Assembly: GCF_037975245.1 (NCBI RefSeq)
Contig: NC_092568.1
Coordinates: 36,022,001 to 36,086,000, forward strand
From: Apostichopus japonicus
Taxonomy: Eukaryota; Echinodermata; Holothuroidea; Aspidochirotida; Stichopodidae
Length of the DNA: 64,000 bases
Direction: 5' to 3'
Both the position numbers and the translations under genes were made by a program. Under the pieces are notes generated by a model, which had not been told where the DNA came from, searched no databases, and saw only the letters and a program-made list of their open reading frames with translations. This document shows, in pieces, positions 1-13,669 of this stretch (position 1 is the first letter of the stretch; every line of letters starts with the position of its first letter).

Positions 1-751
1 TTGACGGGTTGATTCCTTCCTGAATCTGCCGATATTTGGTGCGGGGTCTTTCCTTAGAACACAGTTATTTTGAATTAATAGAGTTGATCAATTTTCAACC
101 AATAGAGTTGGTTAATTTTGGTTTATCATCAATAAACAATACAATGAAATGTGTTTTAGATTATTTGGACGGTCCACAGAATCCGCTAATACACTCACGA
201 TGATATATTTCAGTTGAAAGTACGTGTTACAAAAAAAAAAAGACGTTAATACGATGTGATTTCTTTCAATGCATTCATTACACAGTTCTAATAAAAAATA
301 AAGGATATAAACAGACCCTTGTTTGACGGAGTGATGATTTCATGAAATCAGGGACGTAGCTAAATCCTGATGATTAGGAGGGGGGTGGGGGTGTAGGCTG
401 AAATTCCAACTGGATAGGTTTTGGAGCCAGAAAATTTCGGCTGCTGTTTGTCCCCCCCCCCCCCGCTCTACTCGCCAACATTCACATATTGAATACCACT
501 GGCCCTCACTTCACAAACTTCTTTATCACTCTGGTTAAGCAAAGCAGGTAAGCAACTGAGTAAAGTTATCTGTTTGAAGGCTTATAGACTAATGACTGCA
601 AAAGCTATGTTAATGTAACAAAAGGAACACTTTTTATTTTCAACAAATTATATTCGACGACAAAGTGAGTTACCCAAAATACAGAGCTTTTATTGGCACG
701 CTTAATATTTTTTCTTTGAGGGGGGGGGTGGGGATATTTATCACTCACATG

Positions 752-816
752 AAATGTTTTAATTGTTCACTTCATTCCAACTGAGCATTCGGAATGAAGT
801 GAACAATTAAACATTT
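752..816. repeat. Hairpin with 26-bp arms
   Basis: AATTGTTCACTTCATTCC is followed 11 bases later by its exact inverse, and flanking AAATGTTT/AAACATTT extends the pairing with one bulged T. Confidence 0.85.
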
Positions 817-1000
817 TGCAGAAAAATGTTGAGTTGACGAGATACGATAAGTTGGCAATTAAACATTTTTCAGAAAATGTTTCAATTGCTCAGATGGAAT
901 GAAGTGAACGATCGGAAATTTTGCAGAAAAATGTCAAACTGACGAGATAATGATAAGTTGTCAATTAAACATTTTTCAGAAAATGGTTCAATTGATCTGT
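813..1000. repeat. Two tandem copies of a roughly 100-bp unit
   Basis: TTTTGCAGAAAAATGT, a GACGAGATA block, GATAAGTTG, then CAATTAAACATTTTTCAGAA recurs once in the same order. The unit also shares words with the adjacent hairpin. Confidence 0.8.
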
Positions 1001-1349
1001 TAAAGCAACTGAGCAATCCAACATTTTCTGATTTTGATAACATTTTATCTTGTTACTGAAAAATGTCAAATTATGGGGCAAAGTTTTTGTTATGTTGACG
1101 GCACTTTTAAAGCTTCCGTAGATTAGCATTGAGCGTTTTTTGTATACATAGGGACAATGTATATCCTGAACTTACATGAAGCTAGCGAACAGGGAGTATT
1201 CAAAATCGTACGAAGTTTTGTATGGTGGAGTATAAAGATCGCGTGATACAATTTCTCAATGTGACAAGGAAAACGTGGTAAAAATGACTGATTGAAGGTC
1301 AATGTTGACCGAAAATTTTAGGTCACTCACAAATTACAAGAATATGTGA

Positions 1350-1413
1350 AAATGAGAGTGCGACAGTCGGAAAAATGAGAGTGCGACAGTCGGAAATTCT
1401 GACTGTCGCACTC
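1350..1413. repeat. Tandem repeat plus inverted copy
   Basis: AAAATGAGAGTGCGACAGTC occurs twice in tandem. GAGTGCGACAGTC (1379-1391) is then inverted at 1401-1413 as GACTGTCGCACTC, giving a short hairpin. Confidence 0.85.
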
Positions 1414-1884
1414 AAATTTCCAACTATCGTCAGTTTTACCAAGATTGGGGGGGGGGGGGGTTATCTATTTTTAATTTGAATCTATTTATGCTCAATGATG
1501 CATGAATTAAACAGATCTACCAGTTCGGTAAATAAAGGATATTAACAGACCTATATTTGACCGGTTTAAGTCTTCCTGTAAAATATCGAGATTTTATGGG
1601 TGGGGCGTCCCTCCCAGATTCTTCTTGTTGTGAATTATAGTAGTTGATAATTTTTTAATATTTTCAATTACGGGTTTGGTTATCTGGAAATGGTATTTAT
1701 AGTAAGCAGTATACTTTTCTGTATCGTACATATATTGCGATGGGTACTTGTCTACATTTAACGTGCGATTCATCGCTATACGTTCATGATATAGCCTAAG
1801 CCTTTGGTATACTTTCTTCTAATATCACTTGACGGCTTATTCAAAGAAATCGGCAGTGCAAAAAAAACGGACTGTTTAAATTTT

Positions 1885-2285
1885 ATCTCTGACTAATCTA
1901 TGAACAAGAAAATAGACCATGGGAATCGTACAAGAGAACATTTAAAACGGGGGCGGGGGTTGTAGGAGGTTGGAAAAGGTTTTGCACAAATTTAAGCAGA
2001 AATTACTGAAAAGGTATCAATCCCCTCCCCGATAAAGTGTTACTTCATTCTTTATTTTTGATGCGAATAATCTATCTCTAAATCTATCTCTGACTAATGT
2101 ATGAACAAGGAAATGGACAATGGGAATCGTAAGAGAGAACATTTAAAGAGGGGGTAGGGGGGGGGGGTTGTAGGAGGTTGGAAAAGGATTTGCCCAAAGT
2201 TAAGCAGAAATTACTGAAAAGGTATCAATCCCCTACCCCATAAAGTGTTACTTCATTCTTTATTTTTGATGCGAATAATGAAGAT
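1885..2285. repeat. Tandem duplication, period about 211 bp
   Basis: Both copies run from ATCTCTGACTAAT through ATGAACAAG, a poly-G stretch, TTGTAGGAGGTTGGAAAAGG and TATCAATCCCCT to TTTTTGATGCGAATAAT. They are nearly identical, so the duplication is recent. Confidence 0.92.
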
Positions 2286-2289
2286 TAAG

Positions 2290-5200
2290 TGTGCCTTTTA
2301 TATAACTATATGAAGGTACAAACATAAACTTTTAGAAAAAAACACCAAGTAAACATTGATTTTCATGTTGACATCATTTGAATTTCAAGACATCTTTTAT
2401 ATGTACTCAAAATTCGAATTATTGTTAATTGTTTGTTTATTTATATAGGCCTTTATGTTTAGATGGGGCAACAAAAAAAGAAGTTTAAGGTATGCTGTAC
2501 ATAGAATGTCTGAAAACAATTTGGAGAGTCCAGACCTCCAGGAATTAGTACTTTTTTTAAATCTTTACGAAACTTTCCTAACGATAGGATTTATGGGGCC
2601 AATGCAGCAGACCTGCCACGAACACGTTAATGCACATGCATATTTGGTTGGTTGCAAACTTTCAGGCAAATTTTGAAGAAATAAATACTAAAAAAAGGTG
2701 TAACAAAAAATATACAAACACTGATCACTGTATTTATCATCAACATTTAGGAAAACATGCATGCATTCCATTTCTGTCATTTTGCAAGCTTATTATTGAT
2801 CAAGGACTGTCAAAATAAAAAAAATTGTACATCATAAATTTCAAGATTGAACATATGCAGTACATATACTTATATGCAGCTGTGCAATGTCGTTTGTGTT
2901 GGTTGTTAGCGATACTGCTGTCATGGTGGTTGAATAATTATCCTCTTCGACATTGTCGCGTGTTATGTTTGCTACTCGCTGTACGCCTTTTGAGACAGCG
3001 TAGAGCATGAAGCAGAAAACAATGCGAAATTTACAGAACCTTTAGAAAAGACATATTTTACATGGAATTTTTTATTCCTGTCGAAAGCAGCGCCATTTGA
3101 CTTCCTCCCTAGCATGATAAATTTCTGACACCTTCAAATAGTTTCAGTTAGGCTTATTGAATAATTCAAGATCAATATCAATATATTCGAAGCGAATTGC
3201 TTAGCAAAGATGGTAATATAAAAGGAGTTGTATCAAAGGTATACGACACATAAAAAGCAAAGTTTGTGCCTTCAAATTCTTATTGAGCAAAGCAAAAGAA
3301 AACCAAGAAAAAGATCATACACAACAAATATCATCAGGTTGCTTTAAGTTGGTTTATCTCTTCCAAATAGTTTACAAAGGTTAATTAAAATGAAAGAAGT
3401 ACAGTGTTACACATGAACACAGGATATTGGTCTTGTTTTAATTAACATTTAATAAAAAAAGGACTACCATCTCAAAATATCAAAATCTTAACTGATATGA
3501 ACACCAAAACATTTAATAAAAAAAAGCACTACATCTCAAAATATAGACTGATATGAACATTAAAACATTTATAAAAAAAGTACTACATCTCAAAATATCA
3601 ACTGATATGAACAACAACAAAGAATGGGCAAGACTACACCAATGGTGTTGTCATCTACAGCAAAATATATAATGAAAACCTGCACTCAATTTAATCCCCC
3701 TGCCTGTCCCCAAAGCCCCTCCCTGCTCACCTCAATACCCAATATTTAATAGTCTTACTAACACAGTTATAGCAATCAAACTTTCAGCTTTGCATTCATT
3801 CAAATGTATGATGTTGACTAAGCTCTGCCCACTAGTTTAATAATATGCATAATCTTACTGACATACAATTTGTTCAATAGTTCCTGTGCACCACATAATA
3901 CATGCTGTAGGAAAAGGACAATATACATTAGGCAAAAATATAACTATGTCATATGACGATCTTTCAATATGTTATCATCGGACATTAATCACTCATTAAT
4001 ATGAATGACATATATATGCAAAAATGACAGGGGATAAAGGTAATGGTCCAATTGAAATATTTGTACCACAATGAGAGACATATGTCTATATAAAAAATAT
4101 CAATTTTAAATTTTGGCACAAAACAACTTCATTTGCACCATCTTCCATAGTTTACTAATACCTCAGTTTATTAGTAATGCTATAGATTGAGAAATAATAA
4201 GCAGTTCTCCCCAATCCCTTCACCTTTAATTCATTACTTTATTCAGTCCTGAGAGACCTGCAATAGGTTATCGATATGCCACCATCTGCATCTCCACTCT
4301 TCCAACATGAAGAGTCTCTTCCAATATCATCTGTATCAGTTTGTACAATAATGGGTCAAATATCTTTTCCAACAGATACATTGTCCTGATTCCCAATAAA
4401 TTAATTGGGGGATTTTTTTTGGTTAGGACGGGATGAGCTATGAGTTTATATTGGACGGGGTAGATCTAATATGTGTGAGGTGAACTTAGTTTCCATAGAG
4501 TAAATTTATCTTTGATGAAGAAAATTTCTTTTTGAAGAGTACAGTAAGTTTTGATGTGATTTAGTAAATTTATATTTGATGGAGTAAATTTATTTTTGAT
4601 ATCCAAGTAATTCTTTTTATGAAGAAATTTTCTTTTCTATGGAGAAAATTTCTGTAATGTGTAATGTAATGTAATTTACTTTTTGTTCTTGTTTTTGTGG
4701 TAATGGCCGTCCATAGCCACTCTCATCCAGCTCAAATAAATGACTTTGTAACTGTTCCAAGTAGTTATTTTTGCCCATATATGGTGGCTAAGTCATATGG
4801 ATGATTTTCAGCTACACATGCCTACAATGCCTCATGCTTCTTTAAACCAGTCAAACAGCTTTCATGGAGCAAAATAAATTTCCATCTTTTTGGGAATGGC
4901 TTCCACCAGGGAGCTGCTTCCATTATTGAGCTCCAAGCAACAGATGACCAGCTCAATGTATTCAGTTGGAAGGTCTTTATTGCTGTTCAGTTCATTGTGT
5001 CCTGTACATAGATGGAGGATCAAAAGAAACAAAAGCAATGTATTTACACAACAAGTTTGGTATAGTAGATATAGTTATTACCTAAATTAATGCTCCTGAA
5101 ACAGCAATCAAGTTTTATGATGAATGAATTAGCAGTTCAGAACAGTTTTTATCAAAATAGAAATAAAAATTATCATTGGGAGAGAAGGCTATTGGTTTGA

Positions 5201-5340
5201 ACCCCAATTGTCATTGCGTCTTCACATTTCAGTAAAGAAATAATCCAGATATGGAGCATATTGTTTGATATTAAGTCATGTACAGGTACTTAAAAGTTAG
5301 GAATTTAAGCCAAGTCAGTATTAAGTGATATACTCCTATC
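2290..5340. other. No gene recognised
   Basis: AT-rich sequence with short repeats but no open frame above 75 codons and no recognisable protein. A run of TTTATNTTTGATGGAG-like words at about 4500-4660 is a loose simple repeat. Confidence 0.5.
3444..3612. repeat. Three short tandem copies
   Basis: AACATTTAATAAAAAAA, ACTACATCTCAAAATAT and ACTGATATGAACA recur in order three times, with shortening spacers. Confidence 0.8.
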
Positions 5341-5342
5341 AA

Positions 5343-5515
5343 AAGCAGATCTTACCTTTTTGTCTGGTAAGACTATTTACTGGGACACTATAGTGGCCAT
5401 AGTAGCTATAGTGGCCAGCATGTGTGTTATGCAGATCTTACTTTTTGTCTGGAAAGACTATTTACTGGGACACTATAGTGGCCATAGTGGCTATAGTGGC
5501 CAGCATGTGCTTGCA
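5343..5515. repeat. Tandem duplication, period about 92 bp
   Basis: GCAGATCTTAC, TTTTTGTCTGG, AAGACTATTTACTGGGACAC and TATAGTGGCCAGCATGTG occur twice in order. The 62-codon frame here only reflects the repeat. Confidence 0.9.
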
Positions 5516-5600
5516 AAAAAGCAAAAAGCAAAAAGAGGGACACTGTAATGGTTAACATTGAAAATTGGGGTGTCTACAAAGACCTAAGACCTGCAAAAAA

Positions 5601-6066
5601 GGTGACATCCCTATGTTCCGACGTCTCTATGTTCCGAAGTCTCTATGTTCAGAGGAATACGTTCCGATAATTTTTTTGGACTAATTTTTTTTACCAACAT
5701 TTTTTCGTACCCAATTTTTTTGGGGGACTTAATTTTTTGGGACTCAATTTTTTTGGGGTACTCATGTTTTTTGGGACCAACATTTTTTCTGACGTGACTT
5801 GTTAGGACCCACCAATTTTGTTTTCACAAAAAAAAAGGGCCCAAAGTTTGTTATGACCCAAATAGTGCTTGTCCGAAAAAAAATTTGGTCATGAAAAATT
5901 TTAGAGTGAAAAAAAATGTTGGGTCATAAAAATATTTTGGTCCAAGAACATTTTGGTCCGAAAAAACTTGGTCCGAAAACATGTTGGTCAAGAATTTTGG
6001 TCAAAAAAAATTGTCGGAACATAGAGATGTTTCAACATAGAGACGTCAGAACATAGAGATGTAACC
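5601..6066. mobile_element. Foldback element, copy 1
   Basis: Same family as the 27053-27514 element: starts GGTGACATCCCTATGTTC, ends GAACATAGAGATGTAACC, with multiple CTATGTTCCGACGTC-type units at both ends and T-rich then A-rich halves inside. It is followed by CCTGCAAA (6067-6074) and preceded by CCTGCAAA plus three extra A (5590-5600), so an 8-bp duplication with poly-A slippage is likely. The flanking DNA has other CTGCAAA words, which weakens that reading. Confidence 0.82.
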
Positions 6067-6074
6067 CCTGCAAA

Positions 6075-9000
6075 GCTAAGACCCTATCATCTGCAAAACT
6101 AGGACCCTTTTACAAACTAAGACCCCACCTACTGCAATGGCTAGGACTATATTGCTACAAGTCCTCCTCATCTCAAAGTTCAACGAACGTGTCATAATGA
6201 TCAGCCCAATGCAAGCTGTGTGAGAGTTTGACCAATACAGTTATTAACCCTGAAATTAATCTTTTCAAAGTGGTCTATGTATGGGGATGGCGAGACACTT
6301 TACCTCACAATAAATTAAGCTGTTTTGTCAATGGCTAGGCTAAAATTTAAATAAGATTTAAGATAAACAGGTCAGTACAATTTGGTATAGATTTCAGAAG
6401 TGATGACAATAATGACACAATGTCCTTGTGATGATACATAATGGGATCATAGGGTTCACTGAGGGGAAGCAATGGAAACTAATAACTCTCAGATAATTCT
6501 TACATGAAATGAAGGGAGACTTGATCACAAGCTTGTGTGGCAATAAATAACTAAGTGGTATTAGAGGTTGGAATATTTAACAGTGAAATACTGATGGTGT
6601 AAATTGTAAAATACATCCCTGAAATGCAGGCTATGGAAGGTCTTTGTTATGGGAATTAAGTAACAAAGAGACAATATGCAACACATGCAAAGACTGGACC
6701 ATACAACGAAAGGTAGTTTGCATGTCGATTGAACTGACAGTTTTCCAATCTTGAAACTCAAAGTTTTTTCGTTCTTGATTGAACCATATTTGAAGTCAGA
6801 TAGCAGTGCATAGTGTGTGAATGGGGAGGGGAGAGTGGGAGGAGGAGGGGCGTTTTCCTTGATTTAATGGTTATTAATTACATACCATGTATGTATTAAG
6901 TAAAGCTATTATCGTTCATTTGAGCTGGGCAATGATTACAAATGATTTATTACAAAAACTAATAAGGATTTTCAGTAATGAAAACCACGTTCACCACTGT
7001 GCTGCATGGTGGGCATGTGCACGTATAGAACCCACTTTGATTTGAGGAGAGGGGGGGGGGTTTAAAGATTTGCCCGAAAATTTAACCAATAGAAAGAGCA
7101 AACTGGTGACGTTGCAAATTTGTATGCAATCGGACCTCTGCTGCATGATATAACCATTGACTTTAATGAAAATATAGAGAGATCAGTTACTCACCAACAG
7201 CAGCCTACTGTATATATAGTGTGCTGTTCTAGCTATTCTGCGGGATGCCCTTCTAACCCAACAAGTGGGATGGTTCTCCCACCACACCTGCCTGATCAGA
7301 TTTGGTATGATAAAGCTTTCTGCTCTGCCAAAGCAAAACTGTTCATTACACTTTTCAAAGAATATCGATACAGGGGTGATGTTTTGTTTATTTTTAAAAT
7401 GTCCTCCTTTGTGACATTACAAATATATTATGATGTGGTTAAATGCAACAAATTCTTAAAAATTAAACCCTATTAGAAAGATCTGCTGTATGAGCACCAT
7501 GCCGTAGCTACAAGTTTCATACAATCTAGCTGCTGTCATTGTGAACTGTAGTCTGACTGAAAAGTAGCCTGCACTGCTGAAAGCTTTTCTTCTTGTTATG
7601 TGTAAACCAAATTCAGTAGCATGTGTCCTTGCTGTGAGCTTACACTCTAAACTGTAGATTGTGTATACATTTTGAAAAAGGATAGAATTTGTTCAGTATG
7701 ACAGATACAAGCAGGTAATTTTCAGTGTTAGTTAGTTTAGTGTAGGCATGCTAACTTTAAGTGCAAAAGAGCAGGTATTTCAATTTGACACAATTTCTTT
7801 TAGCATTTATTTTGTAACATGCCTAGGAATTGACTCTTGTGCAATTTGCTTGAACCAATTTAAAGTTTTCATAAAGTATGTACTTTGAATCCAACATATA
7901 GTGACAAATAAAGTAACTGATAGGGACCGCTCATATTTTCCCTCCAATTTATATGAATTATGCCTGACACACCTACAGAATGTACATACCACATTGAATA
8001 CTGCACCAGTTCTTGGATACAAGAAGGAGGGGGGGGGGGTGGTTGTATTTACTTGACTTTCACACTTTTTCCAAGTCAACATACAATACCAACAAAATTG
8101 CAATTGAGTCTAAGCTCTATGATCATATTTGGAATAGCGCTACTGTATATCAAGCATTGTATTTATTTATTATTATATAAGTTGAATGACTGGAGTCTGC
8201 AAGACAGGACACTGACAAAATATATCCTAGAGACTAGTGTGAAACAAATTTGACCAATGAACCTAACTGTTTCAAACAAAACTTATCCCAAATCAAAGTT
8301 GGTATAAATGAAAACCGCGAGATAATACTTCAATTCTAATTTTGTGCCTGTTCAACACTTTTGAGGTAAACAGTACTGCAAGACCATTCAAAACTTTTTC
8401 AGCAAAGGAGCAACCTTTCCTCTGCTATTAGTATTATATTTCCATGTGTACTGTGAATCTGTGACTGTGAAACAAGCCAGAAGCCTCCAAAATGTTAGCA
8501 GCTTTCAGTTCATTGAACAATAAACAAGAGACAGACAGAACAGTGGGCACACTGTCCTTTTTGTTACACCTATGACCTTGATGAGGGCTCTTATCAGGGA
8601 GTTGTTAATGGAACAACTCACTGGTATTATCAAGCTGTGCAATGTATACCTGAGAGATATCAATGGCATCTCACTGCATGTATACTCCACTGTTGAATCA
8701 GGGAGTTGTTGTTCCATAACAACTCCCTGGTTGAATGTACATGCGCTACATTTGTACACAGGTATTGTATGTACAGTACAGCTACCTGCAGTGTAGGGAT
8801 GAACTATATACTGTATAAACAGTTTCAAGTCTGGGCTACTTTTATATACACAAACAATAGGCTCAATAGCAATTGTTACCTTGTTGCTAGCATAGTGGTC
8901 AAGAACAGAACACAATGTACAGAAAAAATATAATTACTAGACAAAAAGTAATTTGAATGGGAATATTAAAAAAACCCAATGAAGTATGATTTACCTAAGT

Positions 9001-9139
9001 TTAATACATTTGTCTATTTGGTTCCTGGGAAACGCATTCCCAAAAGTGTGATAGAATTATTGGAACACGACATCTACATGCTACCAAATAGCCGTTACAG
9101 GCCATGAGACCGAAGGGCAGCAAGACTGAAGGTCTACAT
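6075..9139. other. No gene recognised
   Basis: Contains unrecognised open frames of 118 codons (7120-7476, plus) and 136 codons (8505-8915, minus) without family motifs, and a short hairpin, CAGGGAGTTGTT then AACAACTCCCTG, at 8699-8729. Poly-G tracts lie near 7050 and 8030. Confidence 0.5.
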
Positions 9140-12100
9140 GATTATCACATACCAGGACTACAACATGAAATCGGTACCCAACACACTATACTATATACTG
9201 TACTGTATGTACTGTACTGTATATACTCAGAATAGGCCTTATGTACTGTCTGCTAGTTTTTTCTGTGAAATATGAAGTGAATATTGGAAAATTTTAATTC
9301 AAAGACTTGCTTTCAATACAAAACACATGTATATTTTAGCCCAGACATAGACATTAACTTGAGTTGTCACTTGAAATTATCACATACCCAGGACTACAAC
9401 ATGAAATCGGTACCGAACACACTATACTATATACTGTATATACTGTACTGTATGTACTGTACTGTATATACTAAGAATAGGCCTAATGTAAGGTCAGCTA
9501 GTTTTTTTCTGTGAAATATGAAGTGAAAATTGGAAAATTTGAATTCAAAGACTTGCTTTCAATACAAAACACATGTATATTTAAGCTCAGACAAAGACAT
9601 TAACTTGAGTTGTCACTTGAAATTATCACATACCATGACTTCAAAATGAAATCAGTACCCAACACACTATACTATATACTGTATATACTGTACTGTATGT
9701 ACTGTACTGTACTGTATATACTAAGAATAGGCCTTATGTAAGGTCTGCTAGTTTTTTTCTGTGAAATATGAAGTGAAAATTTGAAAATTTTAATTCAAAG
9801 ACTTGCTTTCAATACAAAAGACATGTATATTTAAGCCCAGACATAGACATTAACTTGAGTTGTCACTTGAAATTAACACATACCATGACTTCAAAATGAA
9901 ATCAGTACCCAACACACTATACTATATACTGTATATACTGTACTGTATGTACTGTACTGTATATACTAAGAATAGGCCTTATGTAAGGTGTGCTATTTTT
10001 TCGTGTGAAATATGAAATAAAATATTGGAAAATTTTAATTCAAAGACTTGCTTTCAATACAAAACACATGTATATTTAAGCCCAGACATAAACATTAACT
10101 TGAGTTGTCACTTCAAATTAACACATACCATGACTTCAAAATGAAATCAGTACCCAACACACTATACTATATACTGTATATACTGTACTGTATGTACTGT
10201 ACTGTATATACTAAGAATAGGCCTAATGTAAGGTCTGCTAGTTTTTTTCTGTGAAATATGAAGTGAAAATTTGAAAATTTTAATTCAAAGAATTGCTTTC
10301 AATACAAAAGACATGTATATTTAAGCCCAGACAAAGACATTAACTTGAGTTGTCACTTGAAATTATCACATACCATGACTTCAAAATGAAATCAGTACCC
10401 AACACACTATACTATATACTGTATATACTGTACTGTATGTACTGTACTGTATATACTAAGAATAGGCCTTATGTAAGGTGTGCTATTTTTTCGTGTGAAA
10501 TATGAAATAAAATATTTGAAAATTTGAATTCAAAGACTTGCTTTCAATACAAAACACATGTATATTTAAGCTCAGACAAAGACATTAACTTGAGTTGTCA
10601 CTTGAAATTAACACATACCATGACTTCAAAATGAAATCAGTACCCAACACACTATACTATATACTGTATATACTGTACTGTATGTACTGTACTGTACTGT
10701 ATATACTAAGAATAGGCCTTATGTAAGGTCTGCTAGTTTTTTTCTGTGAAATATGAAGTGAAAATTTGAAAATTTTAATTCAAAGACTTGCTTTCAATAC
10801 AAAAGACATGTATATTTAAGCCCAGACATAGACATTAACTTGAGTTGTCACTTGAAATTAACACATACCATGACTTCAAAATGAAATCAGTACCCAACAC
10901 ACTATACTATATACTGTATATACTGTACTGTATGTACTGTACTGCATATACTAAGAATAGGCCTTATGTAAGGTGTGCTATTTTTTCGTGTGAAATATGA
11001 AATAAAATATTGGAAAATTTTAATTCAAAGACTTGCTTTCAATACAAAACACATGTATATTTAAGCCCAGACATAAACATTAACTTGAGTTGTCACTTCA
11101 AATTAACACATATCATGACTTCAAAATGAAATCAGTACCCAACACACTATACTATATACTGTATATACTGTACTGTATGTACTGTACTGTATATACTAAG
11201 AATAGGCCTAATGTAAGCTCTGCTAGTTTTTTTCTGTGAAATATGAAGTGAAAATTTGAAAATTTGAATTCAAAGACTTGCTTTCAATACAAAACACATG
11301 TATATTTAAGCTCAGACAAAGACATTAACTTGAGTTGTCACTTGAAATTATCACATACCATGACTTCAAAATGAAATCAGTACCCAACACACTATACTAT
11401 ATACTGTATATACTGTACTGTATGTACTGTACTGTATATACTAAGAATAGGCCTAATGTAAGGTCTGCTAGTTTTTTCTGTGAAATATGAAGTGAAAATT
11501 TGAAAATTTTAATTCAAAGACTTGCTTTCAATACAAAACACATGTATATTTAAGCTCAGACAAAGACATTAACTTGAGTTGTCACTTGAAATTAACACAT
11601 ACCATGACTTCAAAATGAAATCAGTACCCAACACACTATACTATATACTGTATATACTGTACTGTATGTACTGTACTGTATATACTAAGAATAGGCCTAA
11701 TGTAAGGTCAGCTAGTTTTTTTCTGTGAAATATGAAGTGAAAATTGGAAAATTTGAATTCAAAGACTTGCTTTCAATACAAAACACATGTATATTTAAGC
11801 TCAGACAAAGACATTAACTTGAGTTGTCACTTGAAATTAACACATACCATGACTTCAAAATGAAATCAGTACGCAACACACTATACTATATACTGTATAT
11901 ACTGTACTGTATGTACTGTACTGTATATATTAAGAATAGGCCTAATGTAAGGTCTGCTAGTTTTTTTCTGTGAAATATGAAGTGAAAATTTGAAAATTTT
12001 AATTCAAAGACTTGCTTTCAATACAAAAGACATGTATATTTAAGCCCAGACAAAGACATTAACTTGAGTTGTCACTTGAAATTATCACATACCATGACTT

Positions 12101-13321
12101 CAAAATGAAATCAGTACCCAACACACTATACTATATACTGTATATACTGTACTGTATGTACTGTACTGTATATACTAAGAATAGGCCTTATGTAAGGTGT
12201 GCTATTTTTTCGTGTGAAATATGAAATAAAATATTGGAAAATTTGAATTCAAAGACTTGCTTTCAATACAAAACACATGTATATTTAAGCTCAGACAAAG
12301 ACATTAACTTGAGTTGTCACTTCAAATTAACACATACCATGACTTCAAAATGAAATCAGTACCCAACACACTATACTATATACTGTATATACTGTACTGT
12401 ATGTACTGTACTGTATATACTAAGAATAGGCCTTATGTAAGGTGTGCTATTTTTTCGTGTGAAATATGAAATAAAATATTGGAAAATTTGAATTCAAAGA
12501 CTTGCTTTCAATACAAAACACATGTATATTTAAGCCCAGACATGAACATTAACTTGAGTTGTCACTTCAAATTAACACATACCATGACTTCAAAATGAAA
12601 TCAGTACCCAACACACTATACTATATACTGTATATACTGTACTGTATGTACTGTACTGTATATACTAAGAATAGGCCTAATGTAAGGTCAGCTAGTTTTT
12701 TTCTGTGAAATATGAAGTGAAAATTTGAAAATTTTAATTCAAAGACTTGCTTTCAATACAAAACACATGTATATTTAAGCTCAGACAAAGACATTAACTT
12801 GAGTTGTCACTTGAAATTAACACATACCATGACTTCAAAATGAAATCAGTACCCAACACACTATACTATATACTGTATATACTGTACTGTATGTACTGTA
12901 CTGTATATACTAAGAATAGGCCTAATGTAAGGTCAGCTAGTTTTTTTCTGTGAAATATGAAGTGAAAATTGGAAAATTTGAATTCAAAGACTTGCTTTCA
13001 ATACAAAACACATGTATATTTAAGCTCAGACAAAGACATTAACTTGAGTTGTCACTTGAAATTAACACATACCATGACTTCAAAATGAAATCAGTACCCA
13101 ACACACTATACTATATACTGTATATACTGTACTGTATGTACTGTACTGTATATACTAAGAATAGGCCTTATGTAAGGTCTGCTAGTTTTTTTCTGTGAAA
13201 TATGAAGTGAAAATTTGAAAATTTTAATTCAAAGAATTGCTTTCAATACAAAAGACATGTATATTTAAGCCCAGACAAAGACATTAACTTGAGTTGTCAC
13301 TTGAAATTATCACATACCATG
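9140..13321. repeat. Satellite array, left block, about 17 monomers of 245/250 bp
   Basis: The landmark CAGTACCCAACACACTATAC recurs with spacing of 245 or 250 bp (for example near 9653, 9903, 10148, 10393, 10638, 10888). The 5-bp difference is one extra TACTG in the pentamer-rich core. Two monomer types are interleaved. Type A has GTCTGCTAG or GTCAGCTAG then TGAAATATGAAGTG. Type B has GTGTGCTATTTTTTCG then ATGAAATAAAATATT. The first two copies are the most divergent (GGACTACAAC, CGGTACC), as expected at an array edge. The last copy is cut by the transposon at 13321. Confidence 0.97.
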
Positions 13322-13467
13322 TAGTCAGTGGGCCGACCCCTAAAATCTTACACTTTCGTTGCACCCCTAGAGTCACTAAGGTTTGACAGTCAGAATGCGT
13401 TCATATTTTACTCCTTTTGTCATTTCAACTTGTTGTCCAGAGTGAAACGAGTTACTTTTCGAGAAAA
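13322..13467 (+). repeat. Left terminal inverted repeat of the transposon
   Basis: The outer 15 bases, TAGTCAGTGGGCCGA, are identical to the reverse complement of the right end. Further in, the two ends share blocks at matching depth: CGTTGCA, GTCACTAAGGTTTGA, ACTTGTTGTCCAG and CGAGTTACT, with a GAGAAA block at the inner limit. The repeat is therefore about 146 bp and imperfect. Conserved islands in divergent spacers suggest spaced transposase-binding sites. Confidence 0.88.
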
Positions 13468-13669
13468 CAAGCGTTAAATAGGTACTAATTTATACCTGTG
13501 TACGTTCCGATACTGTGAAAGTCACCTACCTCGCGTAGCAATATTGACGTTTTAAGCCAATGGTTAAAGGCAGTTTGTGTCTCGTGATCATGTCACCTGA
13601 CGCTAGAAAGGCTTTGTTGTGGTTTTCAACTTATATCGATCGGCGTCATACCGTTTACCGATACGAACG

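Noticed and set aside
2825-3010. Open frames on both strands around 2870-3010 (minus strand reading LYAVSKGVQRVANITRDNV)
   Set aside because: Reads protein-like over about 45 codons but has no recognisable family or clear splice sites; not enough to call an exon.
7120-7476. 118-codon open frame, plus strand
   Set aside because: No family motif, no splice or start context, and AT-rich sequence where such lengths arise by chance.
8505-8915. 136-codon open frame, minus strand
   Set aside because: Overlaps other frames, has ordinary composition, and includes a hairpin; nothing supports coding.
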